This document shows positions 1-13,347 of a stretch of 64,000 bases of DNA, one piece after another. The translations under genes and the position numbers were made by a program. The notes beneath the pieces were generated by a model. That model made no database searches and was not told the origin of the DNA. It worked only from the letters and a program-made list of their open reading frames with translations. The stretch's first letter is position 1, and each line of letters opens with the position of its first letter. The stretch lies in NCBI RefSeq assembly GCF_901933205.1, contig NC_044573.1, positions 27,959,493-28,023,492 on the forward strand, written 5' to 3'. This stretch comes from Camarhynchus parvulus. Lineage: Eukaryota > Chordata > Aves > Passeriformes > Thraupidae.

Positions 1-538
1 TGATTGTGCAGATGGGTTCTGCTTACCCTGCTGTTGCTGGCATCATTTCAGTAATGGCCACAACACTCTGTGTGTAGCTGGAGAAAAAAAATAATAGAAC
101 AATCTGGAAGTAATGAGTCAAGGATAATGTAAGATGACAGTAATTAATTCTTTGAAATACAATTCCGCAGGAGGGGGAAAAGAAAACAAGCAGAAGGAGG
201 GTTGGGAATGATGCCAGATGGGAAGCCCAGGGGACAGTTCTAGGAGCATACAAACTTGAAATCATTTGGAAATCCATGCACATTCTTAGGGGAGAACCAA
301 AGCTGGGTTGAAAGTTCCTAGTAGAATGTTTGAATTTGTAGGTTAAGTTGCCTGTTTTGCCTGGGAAGTATGACTTTAGTATAGATATCTTCTGTGTTTA
401 TCACATTTCAATGAGTGCTCATTTATTTTTTGGTTTATAAAGGAACTTTCTGGGCATACAGAAGCAGAACACTGTCTGAAAAATACTGCACTGGCAAATA
501 GCCTGGCTTCCTGCCCCTGATCTCCTGCTTGTTCACGT

Positions 539-570
539 TGTGTGTGTATGTGTGTGTGTGTGTGTGTGTG
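539..570. repeat. (TG)n microsatellite
   Basis: There are sixteen dinucleotide units, almost all TG, with one TA interruption. It is a simple dinucleotide repeat and probably length-polymorphic between individuals. Confidence 0.95.
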
Positions 571-1725
571 AGCATGTTAGTCCCTGAATCAGTCTGATAT
601 CTAGCCTATTTAGACATCTTAAACATACATATATTTTAGAAATGGTAACGAATCTCTTTTATATAAATTTTTGTGACTGTCTTTTTTGTGACAGTAGAGA
701 GCTGTTAGAACTTAACCACTGGCTATGGAGGCAGTGAGCAAATGCAGTGAAGCAAAGTCTCAGACATTTCAGGATTTTGAATTTTTGCAGGATCCATGAG
801 CAGTGAGTCATGTTCTGCTGATTTCTAAGTTAAAACCCTTCCTCTATGGCTTCAGAATCAACAAAGGATTCAGGAATTTCCATCCCTTTTAGTGATGCCT
901 TAATTTACCATGAATGAGACTGAGCTTGGAGGCTCAGGGTTTAGCATCCATGGTCATGGGCTCTGCTGCAGGTGCAAAAATCTGTGTCAGTCCCTGTTTA
1001 TGGCTTTGGGGTCCTTATTGCCCGGAGATCATGTCTCATTTTGTATGAATTTTGTGTATACCTATATACACCAAGGTTCAAACTCCTGAATCTGGAAGAG
1101 CTGAAGGCAGTATGTACAACAACCCTTGCTCTAAATTGTCAGGGAGGTTTGGTACAAGCCTCTATCAGCCTCAGTGTTCAGGTCCCTTCATTTAGACTAA
1201 AGGAGCCTCTCTAAGGGTTGGCAGCAGCAACATGCTGTGATTTGCAATGCAGATCAGCTGCCAGAGGCTGAAATAACATACACTTTACAAGCTATTTATT
1301 TTTGGCCCTCTGAAATCAAGCCTCAGAGCTCACCTGTTTTTATTTTAGAAGAATACCAAGAAATTGCATCAAAGAAGGTGGATGCTAGGAACAAAAGGAA
1401 AGCTACCTAGGCTGTGTGCACTGTGCAGCATGGGAAAGCTACCCCCAAACCCTACAGACACTGCAGCTCATTTTCCCTGAAAAAACTTGGTAACCCTGAA
1501 GACACTCACATGGGGCTGGCAGTTTTCTAGTGTGGATGTCCCAGGTACCAGAGGCATTTAGAATACTATACTTGGGCAGCTAAATTGCTCCTGGCACGTT
1601 TGGCTGCCCAGTGCTGGGCTGCATGGAGGTCTAAGCAATTTCCACAGCCTTGAACAGTGACTGGTCTGCACTGGTGTGAAAAAGGTGCTGCTTTCCACCA
1701 GACCAGTCCCAAGGGAACTGGCAGC

Positions 1726-1759
1726 TGCTGGAATGGCTGTGGTGCTGGAATGGCTGTGG
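1726..1759. repeat. 17-bp exact tandem duplication
   Basis: The unit tgctggaatggctgtgg occurs twice head to tail with no mismatch, followed by a four-base partial third copy. The lack of divergence suggests a recent slippage-type duplication. Confidence 0.9.
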
Positions 1760-3310
1760 TGCTCTCAGTCCAACTGCTTCAGGTCAGCCTGGCCCCAGCT
1801 CCTTCTCTGACAGCCCTTCTCCTTCCTGCACTCCCTCACTTGTCACAGGTTAACTTTGGGAGTGCAGAAGTGACCAGGGTTGTGCTCTGCTGCTTCCCAA
1901 GGATGGGGTGTCCAAGATGGATGGTGCTGTGTGCTGGATGGCTAAAAGATCTTAACTTCATGGAGGTCTGCAGAGGTTAAAGGAATAAAAATGGATGGGT
2001 AGAGGGGCACCACAAGTTATTTTCAAGGTCATGCTCACTCAACTATCAACTCCAAATGCTGAAGGCAAAAAGATGACTTCTGGCCTTCTTTGTCCACCAC
2101 TATCCCCTGGATATCATCCTTTCAGGCATGGCATGGCTGTTTCCCTCCTCATTCCACCTTCTTGTTTTCCTCTCCCCAGCACCAGTCACACACTCTTGTT
2201 CCCTTTTCTTCCCAGCCTGTTTTAACATCAAATTTCAATGTCAGCCTAGAGACAGAATGTCCCTTATTCCTTTATAAAAATGGTGGGAAATATAGCCTTA
2301 CCTCATACAATCTCTTCTCTCAAAATCATCAAAGCTGGTAGCAGCATCAGTCTCCTGTATCCTGCCTGCAGGTTTTGGTTTTTCACAGATGGAGTTTTCA
2401 TTTAATCAAGCTCAGACTGAATGAAAGCAGCACTATTAATTAAACAATGGCCCATCTGGTGCATTGCAAATATCTACAACACTGGGAGATTAATATCAAT
2501 TATATCAGAAGCTGGAGGGATGCAAGACCTGCAGAGATACACTCTTTGGGTTGTGTTGGAAACCAGGCAGAGGAAGAGTGTACTATAGAGTGGTGAGATC
2601 TCTGGGCAGGGAGCAGCAAGCTGCTGATCCTGTTCCAAGCTGTCATGCCGATATTCTTTGAGCAGCTGAACAATCAATGTCTGTGAAGGATTTTTCAGGT
2701 GAAAGCTGGGGCAAATTTGGTGTCAGCTGTACATTTGAGAACACATCTTGTGTTCCTGTACCTTAGAACTCCTCCACTATAAAATCCTTTCTTCAAAACA
2801 TGCTTTAGGAGCTGTGGAGAAAAGTATCTACAAGGACTACAGATAAAACCTGCAATATCTGGTTTGAAATCCCTATTTGTGGTGTTTCAGTTCAGTGTGG
2901 TGTTTCCTGGCCCAAATCCAGAGACTCTCATTTTATCAGTTCTAGTTCTCTCTCTAAGCTCATAATTGTGAGCATGCTAATTTGGAAACTAGATTATTTT
3001 TTCTACAAGTCATGCCTCAGCCCTCTGACACAGCCCAAGACATCCCAGGTTTCTTATATGCATCATATTGTAGCAGCAGCTATCCAGAAATCCAGGAAGG
3101 TTGATTGCTGTGGTGGCACATAGCTGATTTCTGGCACATGTGTGGCACATGTGGTGCTGGAGCTGTGCAGATGAAAAGAAATTACTTTTGGACGTGTTGG
3201 TTCTCCCCTTTTGACTGTGGTGGCAGCAGTGGGTGTGTGTGAAATTTAATCAGGGCAGGGCATGGCACTGGATTTTCTTATGAGACCACGAAGAAATGGG
3301 ACTAGAATTT

Positions 3311-3333
3311 AAAAATAATAAATAAATAAAAAA
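3311..3333. repeat. A-rich (AAAT)n low-complexity run
   Basis: A-rich sequence contains consecutive aaat units. It is a simple repeat with no retroelement recognised next to it. Confidence 0.8.
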
Positions 3334-4440
3334 GAGAAACCAGCTCTGTTATGTTGTTTTCAAAGCAGCTGGCTTTATCAAGGTGAGGAGCTGTGTGCAG
3401 TAAACACTGGGTGACTGTGATGAATAGCTGTTCGATCAGAGATGGAAAAGTGCCACTTCACAGTAAGGAGGGAAAACCTATGTCTGTGCTAGAAACAGTG
3501 ACTGTAGATTTGTTATCACATGTGTGAGTTTCCTATTTCCTACATGTAGTTTTCTGCAACAATTAAAGGTCACAAATGTGGTTTCTTGAGCAAAAGTTCC
3601 CTGCCTAAGACCCCAGCTGATAACACATGCTGGTCCTTTTATCCCTGAAAGGTAAAACTGATTTTCAATTACAAGTCGGTGGACTATTTGCTAGAATGGG
3701 AATTAAGTCAGTCAGAAGCCAATACTTTTTTCTTCCCTTACTAGATTTCAGAAATCATTTTGGCTTTGGGCTGAGTAAATCCAATGTCAGGCACATTGGC
3801 CTGCTCAGATTTAAAGCTGCTTTGGCCAGATGAAATAAAGCAAGGGTGGGAGAACTGAGTTGGAACAAATAGAAACTATCCCAAATCCTCAGACTTAATC
3901 AGCTTGGCTTGACAGGGTTGGAGGCTAGCAAACTGTTTAAATGAATAAATATTTTACATTTCCTCACTCTGGAAGGGCTCCTTGGAAGTTTCCTGTCCCA
4001 GATGAGGCTTAGGATACATCTATGCTTCTACTGGGAAAGCTGCTCTCCTCACTGGAGAAAGAGTTTCAAGAGAAGGTCACAGAACTTTGTGCTGCTCAGT
4101 GAAAGGATCAGGTCCAGGTGCAGCCTCACATACACCTGCAAATGGCACTAAAAGAAAGAGGCTTTGGACTTGGTTCTGCCATCTGCAACTCATTCTGCTC
4201 CATGGAAAACAACTCATTTTTGAATGCAGCTGCACCCCAGGGGAAGATGGGTCATGTCTGCAGGCTGTGGAGCTGCCAACCCTCTTGTGACACCTGTATG
4301 CATTAGGGAGGAGTTGTCCTTGACTTCACACAGAGGCATTTGAATGTGGCTGGTTTGCTCCTCTCAAAGTCAGACTTCCTGCTCCCCAGTCTATGATGGA
4401 AAAATCTCTCCTTTTGGTCTATTATCTTCTCATCTGTAGA

Positions 4441-4498
4441 ATTATTTTATTTTATTTATTTAATTACTTTTATTTTATTCTGTTTATTTATTTTTAAA
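4441..4498. repeat. (TTTA)n / A+T low-complexity patch
   Basis: About 58 bases are almost entirely T and A, with recurrent tttatttat-type units and a few interrupting C and G bases. It is a decayed simple repeat. Confidence 0.85.
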
Positions 4499-6194
4499 TT
4501 CCGTCAGAAAGATGAGAAAGAACAGTTGAATGCCTAGAAAAAAGGAAGGAAAAGAAACTAAAGCTCAAATATTGTTTAGCAGTAATGCTTTCTCCTTTGT
4601 GCTATAGAGTGTTCCTGAGTGTAAAAACTGAGCAGGAAGTTGTAGATGAGGAAGCTCACAGAGAACTGACATTATCAGAAGCCTTCCAGACTGAGAACCA
4701 TGAGAAAAAAAGAAGCAAAATGGATCTTGGTGATGCATTAAATCTATAGAAGATTTTGTGAGATTTTTGGGTGAAATTTCTTGTAGAACAGACACAATGC
4801 AGGAAGAAGGTCTCATATTTGGTCTAAACTAATAGTATAAATCTGAGTGAGTTAATTATTTTCTGCTGACCTCATCAATCTCAAGTCAAATTGGTGTTCT
4901 CAACTAATTGAGGGTAAGGTCTCCTTGGCAGAGATGGAATTAGATGGGATGGTAGCCACCTCTGAAATAAGACTTGGGTTTGGTACAAGCCATCCTGATC
5001 ATGTTTACACATCTGTCCCCTTGTAAATTCCACATTTTTATTTTTATTGATGCTTTTACAGTTTGACAAATATTTTTCTATGAAGAGAAACATAATTAAC
5101 TTAAGTAATTTATATTAATCAGAAAGAGGAAGACTGATGCAAAACGGGTAATTTTGCACTGAACAGATCGAGTAACCTAATGAATATAGATGATGCTGAT
5201 TTATGTGTTTACAGAAAAGTAGCACAGGGCTGGGGGGTGGAGGGAGAAAACAGGCCAGGAAAATGGACTGTTAAATGATGTTCTATGATTTCTGTGGAGT
5301 CCTGCTCAAGAAGTGTTTCAAATGTAAATGCAGCTTTTCAGTGTGCTTACTGGGACTAAAGTACTCAGAACGACAAAGCAAGACATTATACATTCAGTGT
5401 TTCTAAATGATAGGCTGACCCTCTGTCCCACAAATGAGCCACATTGTTAAGTGTTTCCACTCCTTCATTTCACTGGGGTTTGTAGGGCAAGGACACATTT
5501 CTATCAGGGAGAAAATGCATTTTGCAAAAGCTAATGTCAAGCTCACTACCTTCTTTCTAGGACTTGCATCAAAAATAAGTAGGAGAAAGCATAGTGTTGA
5601 AATGTCAGCCTCTTGGGATTAATGACAAAATACCCATGAGATTCAGAGGCGACAGACTCCTGTAATGCACTGGATAACTGTACAACCACAGATGGAGAGA
5701 AACTGTCCCTAATCCCATTTGGTGCTCTAGAATGCGCATATTGAAGGCATTGTGGGTGTGTGCATAATGAAAAGCATCTTGGTCTTTTATAGAACTGCTA
5801 AAATCTATACAACAATTGATTTACCTTCAAAGACATTTCTAGCTTAGCACCTCAGACCTGGCACAGGCACTTGAAACCTCAGGGGAAAGCTAAGAAAGTC
5901 CTGATGTACCCCCAGCAGTTGCACAATGGACTCTCATGTTTCTTGTTTCTCCTTGAATGAAAGAGGTAAATCCAGGCACAAGGGTTTCCTTAGCTTCACA
6001 TCTCCAGGAGGAGTCATTACCTCCAATATTCAATGCCCTTTTATCAGAACCTGTTACAGCTCTGAACAGAGCAATCTCAGATTCACAGCTTTGTTTGCTC
6101 AGGTTGCCTAACACGACTAGATTTTGGAGTCATATTTTATTAATCTTTTAAACAATCAATAATGAAGAGGAATAAACTTAGTTGGAAAGCTCCT

Positions 6195-6330
6195 TTTCTC
6201 CCGGAGGCTCTCAGAAAGGTTTGCAGACTGCCTGCAGGGAGCACAAAGCGGCCGTTTAACAGTGAGCAGCCTAATGTGCGCTGGAAAGTAAATGGAAAAT
6301 ATCACTTGCTACTTCATCTTCAGCAGAAAA
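6195..6330. promoter_or_regulatory. Candidate conserved non-coding element A
   Basis: This 136-base stretch keeps several CpG dinucleotides (in ccgg near 6201, gcggccg near 6248 and gtgcgc near 6277), while the surroundings are strongly CpG-depleted. It is free of recognisable repeats. Retained CpG and mixed composition are typical of enhancers under constraint, but conservation itself cannot be seen from one sequence. A 62-codon open frame crosses it without any recognised motif. Confidence 0.25.
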
Positions 6331-9300
6331 TGGGGGGAGATGAAATATAATGATTCTGTAATGTTTTTGCAGGCATTTGTCCAAGACTGCAAAACACCAA
6401 TACTGCTGTTGTGAAGGATGGGGCTTGAGTGGTACTGAAAGTAAACTCAGCTTTAGCACAACCAGCCCATTTGTAGCTTTTAAAATGTGCTGTCTGCCCT
6501 TGCTGGTGTGGGGGTACTGCAGGTATGGATGCTTTTCCTTCAGCAGCAGGCATCTGGCAGCACTGAGGTGGGCACCCCCAGGGGTTTGATCTGAAAACAG
6601 AGCTGGCATTTCTACCTGTAGTGGTTGTTAAGCACAGGCACCAGGTGCTTTGTGCGAGGTTTGCACCTCTGCCAACAAAATGCTGCCATCCAGACTAGAT
6701 GTTTTCTAAAGATCAAGCCAAAGATCATTCACAGAAATGAATCAGGAAAGCCCTAATGTCTCTGTGATGGAGAAGGCTGGACTAGGTGAGCAGATTTTGT
6801 TTTCTTTCTGGCTCTGCTGTTTGCAAAATGCTTCACAGTTCACGTTCACAGTCCTGATTTTCGGATTACAAATTGTTTTCTCCCAAAGGAGGGATCCATG
6901 CCAGTGCTTAATTTTCAATACCATTTGCTTCAATGTTGCAGTTCAGGCTTTTCTGCAAATATGTACTAAGAACTGCCCATTTTTGTTTGAGTCTCAAAAA
7001 GCTGCTGAACTGTTTATTCAAACAATTCTAATGAATAATAAAATAAAAATATTACCCACAAGCAGAGAGCAGGTCTGGAAATACTAATTGAAAAGCTTTT
7101 TAAAATTATAAATGATTGAAAGACCGCATGGCTTTCTGGGATCTGAGCCACCAGGATATATTTCACTGTCTAAAGCCTAATATTGTTACTGATTATGCTT
7201 TACAGGGAGTCATAAGAGGCCCTCTCAGTCTGCTAAAATCTTTTATACCCCTTGTGTTAAACATGGGTGACACCTTGAAAGAATGAACAAAACTAGCACA
7301 CAATGGGAAGTAAACACTGGCAACTTAGACTGTTAAATTACAGTGGGAGCCCCAGTCAGTGCAAACGTCTTTCTGCACTCTGCAGGGTGTCTTTATGGAG
7401 GTTTTATTCCTGTTGAAGTAGATTTCCATTTGCACCCATGAAAACCTCCTGAATCTAGGCAAAACCTGAACTATTGCTCTGGTACAAGTCATGCCACATC
7501 AAGTATCTTATTGCTGTTATCATTAGTACTAAATCTGTTCACTTCAGGTTGAGCAACGGTTTGGAGCGAGCAGTGATCCAAGGGAACCTCAGAACCACCA
7601 GGCCCTTGGAACAGAAATGGAGGAAAGCTGATCTACAGTGCATTCAATGTTTTGTGATTTGTGCACACTTGCAGAAATCCCAGAGAATTGCCACTCTTTG
7701 TTTCACTGCTTGCCATCTTCAACAAAGAATAAAAGAGCCCATGAAAATAGTGCCTATTGAGTGTTGTGAGAATAGCAGCCAGTTTTTCCACAACATTTAT
7801 CTTCTCGTGGTCCCCTCTTTCTGCCTTTCAGGGAGCACATCAGTGGTGCTGAGCTGCAGATAAGTGGTGTTGTCTGGGAGAAGCTCGAGCAGTGCCAGCC
7901 CCGGCATCCTCCCACTCCCAGCTGAGGTGGCACAGTTTGAAGTGTGCTCTGCTTTTCTACACAGCAGCGGGGGTAAGGCTGACTGGTGGGAGTTAAAAAA
8001 CCTCAGCTCCTGGTTTGCTTTTCAGAATAAGTTTTGATTAGATAATTGTTCCTGTAGACACCCAGCTGCATTGCCTGAATTCAGATTTATTTCTTTTTAA
8101 ACACTGCCACCTATTTCTGTTCCTCCTTCCTCCTTAACGTATGATCCTGGCCATGGATTTACTTGTTCTGTCCTTGAGTATCTCTACAGCTGAGATGGTG
8201 TCTGCATCACACTGACTCCTTCTGGTGTTGTCTGTCCTCCACACTACATATACCGGTAGCCAGGAGAGACAATAAAGTGATTTCTCATCTGAAGAGAAGA
8301 GCTAAAAGTGATAATCAGAGTACAGCAGGGCTTTTGGATTCCAAAGAGCTTTGTCTACACCTACATTGCAGATGATAGGTGACAGTTTTTATTTTCTAAC
8401 CTGAGGGAAAGCTGCCTGCCTGTGATGAAAGGGACATTCCAGCCACTGCATGCCAGGGACCATGCTGTGCACAAGAGAAATGGCCTAATTTCTATAGACA
8501 TGCTGCTTCACGCTATAGCCCAATAAACAGTCAGATGTGTTCCCAAAAGACACAAGAAACCATTGGCTGCTAGGAAAACTTCAGGGATACAGTGTTTTGG
8601 TGTCTCTCTTTTGCGTGTGGTATCTAGTTTTTCCTGTTACTGAAGAATTGTGAAATAGGGGCCATGTCTGAAGGTCTATGATCATGAACTCTTTGCTGGA
8701 AATGTGTCTACCTTGCTAGATGGCCAACTTCAGTCAAATTTCCATATAGAAAAAGGTGGCAAATATTAGCAAAAAACATTTTCCCTGAGGCAATGGTACC
8801 ACTTACACTGTGCTCATATGCCTTTTAAAATACATTTGGCAGAAAAGTGCAAACAATTTCCCTGTCCTGGTTTTAGCTGACTTTGATCTTGTTAGGACTT
8901 TATACTCACCATCACAGTTCAGGAGTAGATCTCACTTTATTGTGCAAATATGAGCAAACATTTACATCATTTCGATCTCCAGATAAAAAAATGTGACACT
9001 AAATGAGGAAATTGGTAAACTCAAGGTTAACTCTACACTGGAGTTCAGGTATTTTGTTGTATACCTTTGCTCCCCTAAAATGAGCCTCTCTCCTTCCTCC
9101 TTCCTTGAATTTGCTCTTCCTATCTTATATTCTTGTACACTGTCCTCATGAACTATTGAACAGCTAACACATTCCTTACCTGAGGGGTTTCACTCATGTG
9201 GTTAAATTGTCCCTATGTTCCTAAGTTTACAGACCATTTTGAAGCTTTTTCTTGAAAGAAAATGTTGTTCCTGGAGCTATTTCTGGAGACAGGATCATGC

Positions 9301-10496
9301 CAAAATGACCTTGACTTTGAAGACACTTCTGAGTCCAAAAGTTACTAGAGTTAAAATGTACTAGAATAAAAAAGCACCTGGATCTTTGGTCAGGAAATGC
9401 AAAACTTTGATGTTTGGCTACAATGTGTGCATTTGGAATCTTTTTCTATCCAGTATCAATGCTGAGGATCCTGCTGTTACACAGTGGTTGTCCACAGAAC
9501 ATGCATCAGTAACTCCTCTTTTTTCTATTGTTTAATATCTAGAAAAGCTGAGAAACACAATGAATATTTCCAGATAGTTACTTTCCCATGAAAATAATTG
9601 CTATTGCTGGCACAGTGCTCCTCGGCATTGCTAGAAGGCTCTGTAGGCAAGAACCATCACCGTCACTCAGAAGATCATGTGCAAGGATCTGCAATAAAAC
9701 AGGGAAAAGCTGGAGAAGTTTTTTGTCTTTCCATTTTTTTTAATAGAAAACTGCTAAAATGATCTCTTTGTGATCAAATGGAGAAAATTGTTTTTGTTGC
9801 TTTCAGTTGTAAGGATCTCCTGATTACTATGAAGTGAGCACAAAAAACCCCCAATCTCTGTGGTTATCAGATGCCCTTTTATATTAGTTTCTCATGTGCT
9901 GTTTTAAAGCTATACCTGCACCTAACACTTCACCTAAAAAGCAAGTTTTAACTCTGCATGATGGTAAAACAGGAGCAACAAATTTCTTATAATTTCTGTC
10001 AGATGCCCTTGAGCAGCTGTAAACTGGAGGTGGAGTTGTGGTGGGTGAGTGGCTTTTGCCACAAAAGAAGTACAGGCTTACCCAGGACTGAATGGGCAAT
10101 GCATTCATATTCCAACACACTCAGATATTCTCAGATTATTCGGCAGGGGAAATGAATTTAAAATCGAATACTATTTAGTACAGATTCTTGAAATTACTTT
10201 TATTAATCAACACTGATTTTTAAAACATTTTTTACATAATAATTTTTGCTGTTAAAGAGAGTAGCAGGGAATCTAACAAAGGTTTGGGAGCTAATGAATA
10301 TAATTTTGTGCTCCACGTGTCATGGCCCAGAAGCCAGGCTCTGACAGATTTCTTTATTGAACCTACAGTCAGGCTCTTTGTGAGAGTCATTCTGTAAATA
10401 AGGGTTTGTAAGCCCTGACCATGGAAAGGGTTCATTGTCCATAACAGTGGATGGTTCAAGGGCCTGATTAATGGTAGTGAACAAACACTTTCACCT
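6331..10496. other. Unannotated non-coding stretch
   Basis: No gene, transposon or RNA is recognised. The longest frame (7474-7863, 129 codons) is compositionally ordinary, is not flanked by convincing splice sites and has no domain. No simple repeat of note is present. Confidence 0.65.
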
Positions 10497-10625
10497 TGAA
10501 GGTTGCCAATTCAGGTTTAGCCCAGTCTGAGTGTGACAGCAACTTCTTTACTTCTTTAATTAGAGCTGTAAAGGGACAAGAATGATTGACGGAAACTCGT
10601 GTGCAAATTACGCCACAAAAATATA
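10497..10625. promoter_or_regulatory. Candidate conserved non-coding element B
   Basis: The segment contains tgattgacgg, close to PBX/MEIS-type sites (TGATTGAC), then tgtgcaaattacgcc. It also has taattag and three CpGs in a CpG-poor background. Its texture is like a vertebrate developmental enhancer. The motifs are short and can occur by chance, so this is an inference from composition only. Confidence 0.25.
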
Positions 10626-11934
10626 CACTGAGGACAAGAGGGAGCACTCTCACATCTCTAGGGATGTCTTTTGTCAGGTTTAGCTGGTCTGGTAACCTTC
10701 CCAGAGCTCAATTGTTTTGGAAGGCTCTGCAATGCCTGTGGTGCAGCACTTCTCACTGTGTAGTCTCTTTGGTGAGATTAAATGGACCCATTAGCTAAAC
10801 TGCGTCATATAAGTACTGTCCCAAACATGAGTCCTGGGAAGACTGAGGCTGAGGAGCTTCGCTGGGAAGACTGAGGAGCATTGAGGTGACACTGAGAAGT
10901 GTTTCTGCCATGCTGTGTGTACTGTGGCATGTGAAGTTTTGTGCATGGAGTGCATGAGCTTTTAACACTTCCTTGGCAGGGATATTTCCTATTCCCTGCT
11001 GTTGTTGTGTCTGTTCCTGGCTTTGGTATCAGTCTGTAAGATTGCCAGGACAGAAGCTATTTCCAGTAATCACACAGTGCTTGGATCATTGAAGAGAGCT
11101 GAACCTCTTACTGCCTCTGATTGCTATTAAAAATGCAACATGTTGTGCAGTGGATGAGGAGGAGGTAATTTCACTGGTGCTGCTCGTGCTGACTCTATTT
11201 TGTTGAAAGATTTCAGGAACTACATTAAGACTGCCAAGAAGGTGTGAATGCAACAAATGTTCCAGGTTTGGTTTCTTATGAGCATGTAGAACTTGTGAAG
11301 GTTTTTTTGTGAAATGAGAGATTGGCTCTGATGAAATCAAAGTATTCCATCTTTAAACTGATTAAAGCATACTTCCTAGGCTAATTGGTTAGTTAAGAAT
11401 CCCCTAGAGATTAGGAGGAAGAACTACATGCTTGTATCTGTGATATGACCAGATGTCAGTTGAGGTGGGAAGACCAAATAAAGATCATGCCATGAAGTGG
11501 ATCTGTAGGAACAGGGAGAAGAGTGTGATGAGCCAGCTTATTGCTGATTAAGCATCAGCTAATCATGCCATCAATCAGAAAATCAAAACCAGACTGCTGG
11601 ATGATAGGATCAGTGCACTAATTCTTATTAGAAGCCAAGGGGAAGAAGGATGAGGGTGACTGGTGTGCCTTCCTCATACTGCTTTCCAAGTAGCTTAGCA
11701 GACAAAATTGAATTTTACTTTGTTTGCAAAAATTATTCTTCACAATGATATTTCCCCATGCTTCCCAAACACTCTTTACTGTGTTCCTTCAAAGTACAAG
11801 ATAAGTTTCAATAATTTACCTTCAAAACATGCTCTACTCTTCTTAGCATCTCCTTGTGTTTGCCCTTGCACCACTTGTCTATGCTATTATGGAATTTAGG
11901 ACGTGAATGGCAAAATGTGAATTTAACAGTGCAG
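10626..11934. other. Unannotated non-coding stretch with a small duplication
   Basis: No gene is recognised. The 15-mer ctgggaagactgagg occurs at 10834-10848 and again at 10862-10876, a 28-bp-spaced local duplication. The rest appears single-copy. Confidence 0.65.
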
Positions 11935-12010
11935 CACTCACAACTGGAACGAACTGTCAACTGCTAATTAGTCGCTGGGAATGTTCATGGATAACTGTGA
12001 ATAACAGACA
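11935..12010. promoter_or_regulatory. Candidate conserved non-coding element C
   Basis: A short block includes the palindromic homeodomain core ctaattag followed by tcgctggg, with CpGs in aacgaac and gtcgct. It is not part of any repeat I recognise. The call is weak and rests on composition and motif texture. Confidence 0.2.
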
Positions 12011-12854
12011 CATCTGAGAGTTTTCCAATCTGCTTCTGGATGTTCATAGGTACCAAAATAGTGGCATTCATTGCATGATTTATTTGTTGTGAAATGTTTA
12101 CTTGGCTCTGCTCCCACGTCTATACCACCAAGCCAACAGCTGTAGGACCTTAGCAGACTTTCTTGTGAGATATCTAGGGCTTCCTTTTTAAAATCTGTTC
12201 AGCAAATACAGGAAAACCAGCTTTTTTTTCCTGAGGGTTTAGTATTTCCAGCTTCTGTTTGATCCCAGAAGCCCAGAAGCATCAGAAAAACAAAAGCAAA
12301 TGAACTGAGAAGGGATTCCTTAAAAGAGATCTTTCTCAAACAGAAGTCATTGGTAATCAGTGATTCCTTCATCAAATCCAGTCGATGCCTGTGTGCTGTT
12401 CTGCAGGAAATCACACTGAACAGTTCTAACACTACCTTCAGGATCCTGCCAATTTTAAAGCCTCCAATGAAACCTCAGGTGAACATCTAAGGGTGAAGTG
12501 GAATCAGTACTGACATTTTTCCTGAACCATTTCTTCCATATGGCTGGAAGTAAAATGTGTGCTGTCGGGATCCTGCAGCAGCCCTGTGAGAAACCTTTAT
12601 TTAAGGAGACCTGTGGACACCCAGTACTGTGCTGTCAAAACTGAGGCTAACCCTCTGTAGCCCTGCTGTCAGCTTAACATACAGACCTTCTTTTGCCTCC
12701 CCAGCTATTGAATACTCTGTGAGGACTGTCAGCTCTGATTCTCTGGGGTGGCTTTCAGAGCTGCTGGTTCTAAAGTTTTAAAGCAGTTAAAAAAATGTTT
12801 TATAGTAACCTTCCAGTACCTAATGGTATCCTATGGGAAAGCTGGGGAGGGACT
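12011..12854. other. Unannotated non-coding stretch
   Basis: I see nothing recognisable: no repeat, RNA or coding exon. It leads into the CR1 fragment that follows. Confidence 0.6.
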
Positions 12855-13117
12855 TTATACAAGGGTGTCCTAGGACAATGGATGATGGCTTTCCACTGAG
12901 GGTAGGTTTAGATTAGACACTAGGAAGAAATTCTTCTTCTGTGAGGGTGGTGAGTTGCTGGAACTGACTGTGGATGCCTCACAACTGGAAGTGTTCAAGA
13001 CCGGGCTGGATGAGGCTTTGAGTAGTCTGGTCGAGTGGAAGGCATCCCTGACCACGTCACGGGGGTTGGAATTTGATGATCTTTATGGTCTATTCCAACA
13101 AACCATTCTACAATAGG
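12855..13117 (+). mobile_element. CR1 LINE fragment, 3' end, plus strand
   Basis: The order of words is that of the avian CR1 3' untranslated region: gtaggtttagattagacac, gaagaaattcttcttctg, gtgttcaagaccgggctgg, gatgaggctttgagtagtct, then the terminal ttccaacaaaccattctac. CR1 is the main LINE of birds and moves by target-primed reverse transcription, leaving 5'-truncated copies. This one keeps only the 3' 260 or so bases and no reverse transcriptase. Many substitutions indicate an old, inactive copy. A minus-strand frame of 61 codons inside it (12870-13055) is an artefact of the repeat. Confidence 0.92.
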
Positions 13118-13347
13118 AAACTGTCACTAAGTTTGGTCCACAGTCAGAAATCTTAAAACTTCTGGGGATATTTGATATTTTTGGCTCTGGTTAATGAGCA
13201 TTTTGTATATGACAGTGGTCATGTTTTCACATGTCTCAGCAACTACAAAAGCTAGAGAGACTAGAACAATAAAACAGCAGCAAAAAATCCTCCCTGGATT
13301 CCAGGAGCTGAAGCATTAAATAAAGAACTGGTTTTATAAAAACTGGC

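Larger units (their letters stand above)
1..6194. other. Unannotated non-coding stretch (single-copy-like)
   Basis: No gene is recognised. The open frames here are short (under about 110 codons), compositionally ordinary and without domains. The stretch holds a TG microsatellite near 540, a 17-bp tandem duplication at 1726, an AAAT-type run near 3311 and an A/T low-complexity patch at 4441. No CR1 or LTR is obvious. It reads as intergenic or intronic bird DNA. Confidence 0.7.
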
